A DNA stretch of 64,000 nt from Streptomyces sp. NBC_00483 (GTDB taxonomy: Bacteria; Actinomycetota; Actinomycetes; Streptomycetales; Streptomycetaceae). The DNA lies in assembly GCF_036013745.1 (NCBI RefSeq), contig NZ_CP107880.1:2604001-2668000 (forward strand), given 5' to 3'. Of this stretch, positions 58,866 to 64,000 are shown in pieces. Made by a program: the position numbers and the translations under genes. The number at the start of each line of letters is the position of its first letter. The first letter of the stretch is position 1. The notes under the pieces were generated by a model. That model searched no databases. It saw only the letters and a program-made list of their open reading frames with translations, and was not told the origin of the DNA.

Positions 58866-59469
58866 CAGCAACCACCGCGTACCGCTCGTCCGCGACCTCC
58901 CGCCCCCACAGCCGCGCGTCCCCCGACAGCGGCTCCCGCCGGACGTCCGCGACGAGCGGCGCGAGCACGTCCGCCAGCCGCGCCGCAGGTATCCCGGCCG
59001 GACTCACCTCACCCCACACCCCCTCCACCAGCACGAGCCGCCCACCGGGCCGCAGCAGCGAAACCCACCGCCGTAGCACGGCCGCGACATCGGGCAGCAT
59101 CCACAACACATGCCGTGCGAGCACCACGTCGTACGCCCCCGCCGCCACCGGCGGCTCCGCCGCGTCCCCGAGCAGAAACTCCGCGTCGCGCCCCACGAGC
59201 TTGCGCCGGGCGAGTTCCAGCATTCCCGGCGCACTGTCCACTCCGGTCACCCGATGCCCCCGCTCGGCCGCGAGGAGTGACATACTCCCCGTCCCGCAGC
59301 CGATGTCGACCACGTCACCGGCCTCCTCCGGCAGCCACCCGGCAAGCCTCTCGGCCCAGGCGGCACGCACCTCGGGATCCCGCAGCCCATGGTCGGGTTC
59401 GTCGTCGAACTCCCCCGCCATCGCGTCCCAGTCGATCGCGCCTTCGGACGTTCCCCCATATGTCGTCAT
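58858..59469 (-). CDS. class I SAM-dependent methyltransferase
   Basis: A 203-residue Rossmann-fold methyltransferase. Motif I is VVDIGCGTGSMSLLAAERG, motif II VTGVDSAPGMLELARR, then AEFLLGDAAEPPVAAGAYDVVLARHVLWMLPD and LLRPGGRLVLVEG (in parts). Substrate unknown. ATG at 59469 follows GGTGGGG. Its 3' end overlaps the DUF402 gene by eight bases in convergent arrangement. Confidence 0.9.
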   Translation of the reverse strand: MTTYGGTSEGAIDWDAMAGEFDDEPDHGLRDPEVRAAWAERLAGWLPEEAGDVVDIGCGTGSMSLLAAERGHRVTGVDSAPGMLELARRKLVGRDAEFLLGDAAEPPVAAGAYDVVLARHVLWMLPDVAAVLRRWVSLLRPGGRLVLVEGVWGEVSPAGIPAARLADVLAPLVADVRREPLSGDARLWGREVADERYAVVAVM

Positions 59470-59581
59470 GGCCCCACCGTGACATCCGCCACTGACAATT
59501 GCGCTTCGAAGGGCCACGCTCCGGGAAAAGGTCTACAACGACGCAACGTTGGAACGCGTGTAGGCAGGTACAGGAGGCACC

Positions 59582-59719
59582 ATGCGCCGAGTGACCATGC
59601 ACAAGCCGACCGGGGCGAGCACCATCACGCGCCGACTGCGCGAAGACACGGCCGACATGAAGCAGGACCGCCCCGAAGTGCGCAAGGACGTCCGCAAGAC
59701 GTGGTGGCCGGACGAGTGA
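59582..59719 (+). CDS. small basic protein, 45 aa
   Basis: A 45-codon gene with a strong AGGAGG site five bases before ATG. The product starts MRRVTMHKPTGAS and is highly charged, with REDTADMKQDRPEVRKDVRK making an amphipathic helix, and ends TWWPDE. Codon third positions are mostly G/C, as in real genes here. It is not recognised. It lies alone between the methyltransferase and the GNAT gene. Small size lowers certainty. Confidence 0.55.
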   Translation: MRRVTMHKPTGASTITRRLREDTADMKQDRPEVRKDVRKTWWPDE

Positions 59720-59762
59720 GCGGGGCCGGACGGATGCTGCTGAGACCCGAGACCCTGATCCG

Positions 59763-60233
59763 TCAGGACGACCCCAGCCGCTTGCGGTAATGGACGCGGT
59801 CGTAGGGGCCGTCCGCGCGGCGCTCCACGACCTCGTATCCGTAGCGCGGGTACAGCTCCTGGTTCTCCCACATGAGTGCGTTCGTGTACAGCCGCACCTC
59901 GAACAGCCCAAGAGCACGCGCATGCTCCTCCACGAAGGTGAGCAGGCGGCGGCCCACCCCCTGCCCGTGGGCGTCGGAGTGGACCGCGATGCTGTCGAGG
60001 AAGAGGTGGTCCGGGCGGGCCTCGACGACCACCAGGCCGAGCACGTCCGGTTCCCCGGTGACGTACACGCGGCCCGCCGTCACGTTCGCCGCGTGGTCGG
60101 CCTCCATGGGCGCGGGCACGACGCCGATGCGCTCGATGTAGTGGTGGTACGCCGCGTCCGTGACCGCCTTGACGGCGGGCACGTCCGCGGCCGTCGCCCG
60201 GCGGATCGCGGTTTCTCGGCTCTCGTTGGTCAT
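59763..60233 (-). CDS. GNAT acetyltransferase
   Basis: A 156-residue single-domain GNAT. The acetyl-CoA binding loop is [16 protein letters not shown], preceded by [10 protein letters not shown]; the end shows [22 protein letters not shown], typical of N-acetyltransferases. It overlaps the tctA stop by four bases (ATGA), so it is co-transcribed with the tricarboxylate transporter. This position is odd for the system. Substrate unknown. Confidence 0.87.
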   Translation of the reverse strand: MTNESRETAIRRATAADVPAVKAVTDAAYHHYIERIGVVPAPMEADHAANVTAGRVYVTGEPDVLGLVVVEARPDHLFLDSIAVHSDAHGQGVGRRLLTFVEEHARALGLFEVRLYTNALMWENQELYPRYGYEVVERRADGPYDRVHYRKRLGSS

Positions 60234-61738
60234 GCCGTCCTGTTTACGTCACTTCCCCTCCCGCGCACCACCAGCTTCTTCAGCAGCGGCCACGCCACGA
60301 TGAGCAGGACGACCGCGTAGACCGTCACGGAGAACGGCGTGTTGACCAGTCCGCTGACGCTGCCGTCGCTGATCTGGAGGGCGCGGCGCAGCTGTTGCTC
60401 GGCGTTCGGGCCGAGGATGACGCCGATGACGGCGGGCAGCACGGGGAGTCCGTAGCGGCGCATGCCGAAGCCGATGAGGCCGATGACCAGCAGGATGACG
60501 AGGTCGATGGCCTCGCCGCCGACCGCGTACGCGCCGACCGCGGCGAAGAAGAGGATGCCGGCGTAGAGGTACGGGCGGGGGATGCGCAGCAGCTTCGCCC
60601 AGACGGGGGCCAGCGGCAGGTTCAGGGCCAGGAGCAGCACCATGCCGACGAAGAGGGAGGCGATGAGGCCCCAGACCAGTTCCGGTTCGCGTTCGAAGAG
60701 GAGCGGGCCGGGCTGGATGCCGTACTGCTGGAAGGCCGCGAGCATGACCGCGGCGACCGCCGTGGTCGGGAGGCCGAGCGTCAGCATCGAGACCAGGGTG
60801 CCGGCCGCGGATGCCGAGGACGCCGATTCGGGGCCCGCGACGCCTTCGATGGCGCCCTTGCCCCACTCGTCCTTGTGCTTGGACAGGCGCTTCTCGGTGA
60901 CGTAGGAGAGGAACGTGGGGATCTCGGCGCCGCCCGCGGGGATCGCGCCGAACGGGAAGCCGATGAGCGGGCCGCGCAGCCAGGACTTCCAGGTGCGCTT
61001 CACGTCGGAGGTGCCGAGCCAGGGGCGGCCGACCGGGATCGCCTCGCCGCTCGTGCGGCGCAGATGGGCGGCCACCCACAGGGCCTCGCCGATGGCGAAG
61101 AGGCCGACCGCGACGATGACGACGTCGACGCCGTCGGCGAGCTGCAACGAGCCGAAGGTGAGCCGCTGTTGGCCGGTCATCTGGTCGAGGCCGACCAGGC
61201 CGATGGTGAGTCCGATGAGGAGTGAGGCGAGGCCGCGTACGCGGGAGGAGCCGAGCACCGAGGTCACCGCGATGAACGCGAGGACCATGATGGCGAAGTA
61301 GTCGGGCGCGCCGATGTCGACGGCGAGCGAGGCGACCTTCGGGGCGAGGGCGACCAGCAGGATCGTGCCGATCATGCCGCCGGCGAAGTGTCCGATGGCG
61401 GCGGCCGCGAGGGCCTGCGCGCCGCGTCCGGACTTCGCCATGGGGTTGCCCTCCATGGCGGCGACCACGGCGGCGCTCTCGCCCGGGGTGTTGAGGAGGA
61501 TCGAGGTCGTCGAGCCGCCGAACATGGCGCCGTAGTAGATGCCCGCGAACATGATGAACGCGCCGGTGGGTTCGAGTCCGTACGTCACCGGGAGCAGCAG
61601 GGCGACCGCCATCGCGGGGCCGATGCCGGGCAGGACGCCGATGGCCGTGCCGAGCAGGACGCCTATCGCCGCCCAGAGGAGGTTGATGGGGGTGAGGGCC
61701 GTACCGAAGCCGTCGAGGAGGGAGTTGAGGGCGTTCAT
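60230..61738 (-). CDS. tctA: tripartite tricarboxylate transporter, large membrane subunit
   Basis: A 502-residue permease of about 12 helices, the TctA subunit of the tripartite tricarboxylate transporter. Recognised blocks are [50 protein letters not shown] (in parts), [22 protein letters not shown] and [12 protein letters not shown]. It takes substrate from TctC and imports it using the sodium or proton gradient. GGAGG lies inside the end of tctB. A GNAT gene overlaps its stop. Confidence 0.95.
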   Translation of the reverse strand: MNALNSLLDGFGTALTPINLLWAAIGVLLGTAIGVLPGIGPAMAVALLLPVTYGLEPTGAFIMFAGIYYGAMFGGSTTSILLNTPGESAAVVAAMEGNPMAKSGRGAQALAAAAIGHFAGGMIGTILLVALAPKVASLAVDIGAPDYFAIMVLAFIAVTSVLGSSRVRGLASLLIGLTIGLVGLDQMTGQQRLTFGSLQLADGVDVVIVAVGLFAIGEALWVAAHLRRTSGEAIPVGRPWLGTSDVKRTWKSWLRGPLIGFPFGAIPAGGAEIPTFLSYVTEKRLSKHKDEWGKGAIEGVAGPESASSASAAGTLVSMLTLGLPTTAVAAVMLAAFQQYGIQPGPLLFEREPELVWGLIASLFVGMVLLLALNLPLAPVWAKLLRIPRPYLYAGILFFAAVGAYAVGGEAIDLVILLVIGLIGFGMRRYGLPVLPAVIGVILGPNAEQQLRRALQISDGSVSGLVNTPFSVTVYAVVLLIVAWPLLKKLVVRGRGSDVNRTA

Positions 61739-61742
61739 GGGG

Positions 61743-62291
61743 TCACAGCACCTCCATCAGGGGGCCGCCCGGCAGGGGGACGCCGAGCAGGTTGTTGAAG
61801 AGGACGAAGGTGAGGAGGGAGAGCCCGGCGGCGATCAGGGGGTCGCGGGTGAGGTGGCGGCTGCCGAGCGCGTACGCCGCGCCCCAGAACAGCAGCGCGC
61901 CCGCGAGCGGGAAGCCGAGCGGTTCGATGAGCACGGCGGTGGCGAGGAAGACGCCCGCGAGCAGCAGCACGGTGCGCCAGTCGGCGGGTTCGGACAGGTC
62001 GACGTCCTCGCCGGCCTCGGCCTCTCCCCTGCCGCCGCGCAGTACGTCGACGGCGAGCAGGACGGCGACGGCGAGCAGCCCGATGCCGACGACGATCGGC
62101 ACGGTCTTCGGGCCGACGGGGCCGCGCTGGGCGATGTCGACGTTCATGGTGAGCGCGTCGGTGAGGACGAGCAGGCCGAGCGCCAACAGCAGGACGCAGA
62201 CGCCGAGTTCGGAGTGTTCGCGCAGCCAGGACGTGCGCGTGGCCTCGTCCGGGCGGGTCTCGGTGGCGGTCACGGGCTCTACCGGATTCAC
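61743..62291 (-). CDS. tctB: tripartite tricarboxylate transporter, small membrane subunit
   Basis: A 182-residue, four-helix TctB subunit. Helices include [42 protein letters not shown] and the terminal [23 protein letters not shown] ending in [12 protein letters not shown] start overlaps the tctC stop (GTGA). TctB is poorly conserved; context is decisive. It stabilises the complex with TctA. Confidence 0.9.
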   Translation of the reverse strand: MNPVEPVTATETRPDEATRTSWLREHSELGVCVLLLALGLLVLTDALTMNVDIAQRGPVGPKTVPIVVGIGLLAVAVLLAVDVLRGGRGEAEAGEDVDLSEPADWRTVLLLAGVFLATAVLIEPLGFPLAGALLFWGAAYALGSRHLTRDPLIAAGLSLLTFVLFNNLLGVPLPGGPLMEVL

Positions 62292-63280
62292 AGGCCCAGC
62301 TCCTTCAGTACGGACACGACCCGCTTGTCCTCGGCGTCGAGGAACGTCCCGAAGTCGTCGCCGACGAGGAAGGCGTCGTCCCAGCCGTTCGTCTTCAACG
62401 ACTTCTTCCACTCCTTGGAGGCGTGCAACTTCCGTACCAGGTTGGTGAGTTTGTCGCGCTGGGTGCCGGACAGGCCGGGCGGGGCGACGATGCCGCGCCA
62501 GTTGGTGAAGTTCACGTCGTAGCCGGACTCCTTGAGCGTGGGCCCGTCGAGGCCGGCGGCGCGTTCGGGTCCCGTGACGGCGAGGAGGCGCAGTTCGCCG
62601 CTCTTGATCTGGTCCAGGTACTCGCCGACGCCGGAGACGCCGAAGGCGACCTTGTTGCCGAGGATGGAGGCGAGGAGTTCGCCGCCGCCGTCGAACGGGA
62701 CGTAGTTGACCTTCTTCGGCTGGATGCCGGCGGCGCGCGCCATCAGCATGGGCGCCAGATGGTCGGGGCCGCCGGGCGAGGAGCCGCCTCCGACGGGCAG
62801 CTTGCCGGGGTCCTTCTTCCAGGCGTCGATGAGCTGCTTGATGTTCTTGTACGGGGAGTCCTTCGCGACCACGACGACATCGGGCTCCTCGGTGAGCCGG
62901 GCGATGGGCGTGGTGTCGGCGAGGGTCTTCGGGGAGTGGTTGGAGCGGGCCGCTCCTACGACGCCGAGGCCCATGGACATCGCGAGTTTTCCGTTGCCGT
63001 GTTCGCCGACGAGGCGGGTGAGGCCGACGGTGCCGCCGGCGCCGGGCAGGTTGAACACCTCGACGTTGTGGGTGAGTTCGGCGTCCTCCGCGTTCTTGGC
63101 GGCGGTGCGCGCGGTGATGTCGTAGCCGCCGCCGGGGGTGTTGGGGACCATGAGGCGCAGGCCGGGGATCTGGGTGCCGGTGTCGGCGCCGCTGCCCGTG
63201 GTGAGCAGCGGCGGCCCCACCAGGACGAGCAGCGCGGCCCCGAGCAGGGCGAGGGGTGTGCGCAGGCGCACGTGTGCCAC
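62288..63280 (-). CDS. tctC: tripartite tricarboxylate transporter substrate-binding protein
   Basis: A 330-residue Bug-type periplasmic-style binding protein, here membrane-anchored by an uncleaved or Sec-type N-terminal helix (LALLGAALLVLVGPPLL). The Bug fold shows MVPNTPGGGYDITAR, VVAKDSPYKNIKQLI, GGGSSPGGPDHLA and GELLASILGNKVAFG. The GSGAD after the helix has no Cys, so it is not a lipoprotein. It binds a carboxylate such as citrate and gives it to TctAB. GTG start. It is divergent from a CitB-type response regulator, and CGTTAACAAG lies 62 bases upstream. Confidence 0.94.
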   Translation of the reverse strand: MAHVRLRTPLALLGAALLVLVGPPLLTTGSGADTGTQIPGLRLMVPNTPGGGYDITARTAAKNAEDAELTHNVEVFNLPGAGGTVGLTRLVGEHGNGKLAMSMGLGVVGAARSNHSPKTLADTTPIARLTEEPDVVVVAKDSPYKNIKQLIDAWKKDPGKLPVGGGSSPGGPDHLAPMLMARAAGIQPKKVNYVPFDGGGELLASILGNKVAFGVSGVGEYLDQIKSGELRLLAVTGPERAAGLDGPTLKESGYDVNFTNWRGIVAPPGLSGTQRDKLTNLVRKLHASKEWKKSLKTNGWDDAFLVGDDFGTFLDAEDKRVVSVLKELGL

Positions 63281-63341
63281 CTACTTCTTGGGATCGTTTT
63301 GACGGCGGGCTGGTTGTGAGGTGGCCCACATGTTGCCCACG

Positions 63342-63351
63342 CGTTAACAAG
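63342..63351. promoter_or_regulatory. CGTTAACAAG motif between tctC and response regulator
   Basis: Identical to 27808-27817 upstream of the citM-like gene, in the same orientation relative to the transporter gene. Candidate target of the divergent CitB-type regulator; inferred. Confidence 0.5.
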
Positions 63352-63414
63352 CTGTCTCCCTTCCGCAAGCAACGGACGTTGTGGTCCTTGTGGTCGCGCA
63401 CCTACTCTGCGCCA

Positions 63415-64000
63415 GTGACAAAGGTCTTGATCAAGGTCTTGATCGTGGACGACGACTTCATGGTTGCGAAGCTGCACAGCCGGTACGTGTCCGCGATGGA
63501 CGGGTTCGTGGTGGCCGGGGTGGCGCACGGCGGCGCGGAGGCGCTGCGTGCCGCGGAGTCGCTGCGGCCCGATCTGGTGCTCCTGGACGTGTACTTGCCG
63601 GACATGGACGGCATCGAGGTGTTGCGGACGCTGCGGGCCGCGGAGGAGCGGGATCCGGCCCGTACCGCGGTGGACGCGCTGTTCATCACGGCGGCGCGGG
63701 ACGCGGAGGTGGTGCGGGCGGCGCTGCGGGCGGGGGCGCTGCACTATCTGATCAAGCCGTTCAACCAGGCCGCGCTGCAGGAGCAGTTGAGGCATGTGGC
63801 GGCGCTGCGGACCCGCCTCGACGATCTGGACGAGGCGCGTCAGGAGGACGTCGACCAGATCTTCGGCGCCCGCCCGCCGGGTTCGCGGGAACTGCCGAAG
63901 GGCCTCGCCGCGCACACCGCGGACCTGGTGGAGCAGACGCTGCGCGCCCACCCGGACGGCCTGTCGGCGACGGAGTGCGCCCAGGAGGCGGGCTCGCTGT
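63415..64000 (+). CDS. CitB-type response regulator, 3' end cut by window
   Basis: 195 codons visible. The receiver domain starts [19 protein letters not shown] (acidic pocket DDD), the phospho-acceptor Asp lies in [13 protein letters not shown], Thr/Ser in FITAARD and the conserved Lys in HYLIKPFN. A linker ([14 protein letters not shown]) leads to the start of a helix-turn-helix ([15 protein letters not shown]). This is the DctR/CitB class that controls C4- and tricarboxylate uptake. GTG start; a 12-base duplication encodes KVLIKVLI. It is divergent from tctCBA, its probable target; the sensor kinase is not in view. Confidence 0.9.
   Translation, partial: MTKVLIKVLIVDDDFMVAKLHSRYVSAMDGFVVAGVAHGGAEALRAAESLRPDLVLLDVYLPDMDGIEVLRTLRAAEERDPARTAVDALFITAARDAEVVRAALRAGALHYLIKPFNQAALQEQLRHVAALRTRLDDLDEARQEDVDQIFGARPPGSRELPKGLAAHTADLVEQTLRAHPDGLSATECAQEAGSL

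Noticed and set aside
1..64000. tRNA, rRNA, insertion sequence, prophage or antibiotic biosynthetic cluster
   Set aside because: No transposase, integrase, tRNA-like cloverleaf, PKS or NRPS domain was seen; ABC exporter and TetR pairs alone do not make a biosynthetic cluster.

Overview
The window is a stretch of a Streptomyces-type chromosome. By eye the G+C is about 70 percent, third codon positions are almost all G or C, GTG and TTG starts are common, and genes often overlap as ATGA or GTGA. The gene set is typical of the genus: soxR, TetR, GntR and MarR/ArsR-like regulators, hmgA, a SigK-type sigma factor with its anti-sigma factor, a PASTA-less Ser/Thr kinase, an SGNH lipase and DUF402. 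From memory, not checked, the order soxR ... hmgA ... kinase/SGNH hydrolase resembles the SCO1690s to SCO1720s part of S. coelicolor. I see no tRNA, rRNA, CRISPR array, prophage or insertion sequence.

Layout. 1-9.2 kb: the 3' end of an MHS-family transporter, a serine hydrolase, a secreted penicillin-acylase-type Ntn hydrolase, an Imm49-like protein and small unknowns. 9.2-15.8 kb: an XRE-cupin regulator divergent from an arylsulfotransferase-like protein and an NCS2 permease, then soxR, a MaoC hydratase with a TetR regulator, and a PLP decarboxylase. 15-19 kb: a FadR-type regulator divergent from an MHS transporter and an M20 amidohydrolase. 19-29 kb: acyl-CoA dehydrogenase with a divergent TetR, a urea transporter, alcohol dehydrogenase, MFS and CitMHS transporters, and another TetR. 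29-37 kb: hmgA, a HutC-type regulator, an orphan type ISP specificity domain, a TetR plus DrrAB-like ABC exporter, and a Tat-exported M20 hydrolase. 37-45.6 kb: rskA-sigK divergent from DUF4331, TPR and NicO-type metal transporter genes, then a Ser/Thr kinase whose ectodomain is cut by an in-frame amber codon. 45.7-55.7 kb: SGNH lipase and a surface-polysaccharide operon (two GT2 enzymes, a deacetylase, a 1308-residue flippase/glycosyltransferase fusion) converging on a GH39-like hydrolase. 55.8-64 kb: AAA ATPase, GntR, GNATs, DUF402, methyltransferase, a 45-codon gene, and a tctCBA tricarboxylate transporter divergent from a CitB-type response regulator cut by the window end.

The regulatory layer is unusually readable. 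Four regulators have matching palindromes: two near-identical 16-mers for the MaoC-linked TetR, two TAGC-N3-GCTAGTTT sites for the acyl-CoA dehydrogenase-linked TetR, two TACGTAC-type sites for the drug-export TetR, and two inverted copies flanking a good promoter for the FadR-type regulator. A fifth shared motif, CGTTAACAAG, lies upstream of both tricarboxylate transport units (citM-like and tctC). Short tandem duplications (mostly 17-bp units) repeatedly span gene stop codons, and a Streptomyces-type palindromic element occurs three times behind genes.

The best candidate for an undescribed system is the sigK/rskA - DUF4331 - TPR - NicO locus, which looks like a sigma-factor-controlled envelope and metal-homeostasis module.
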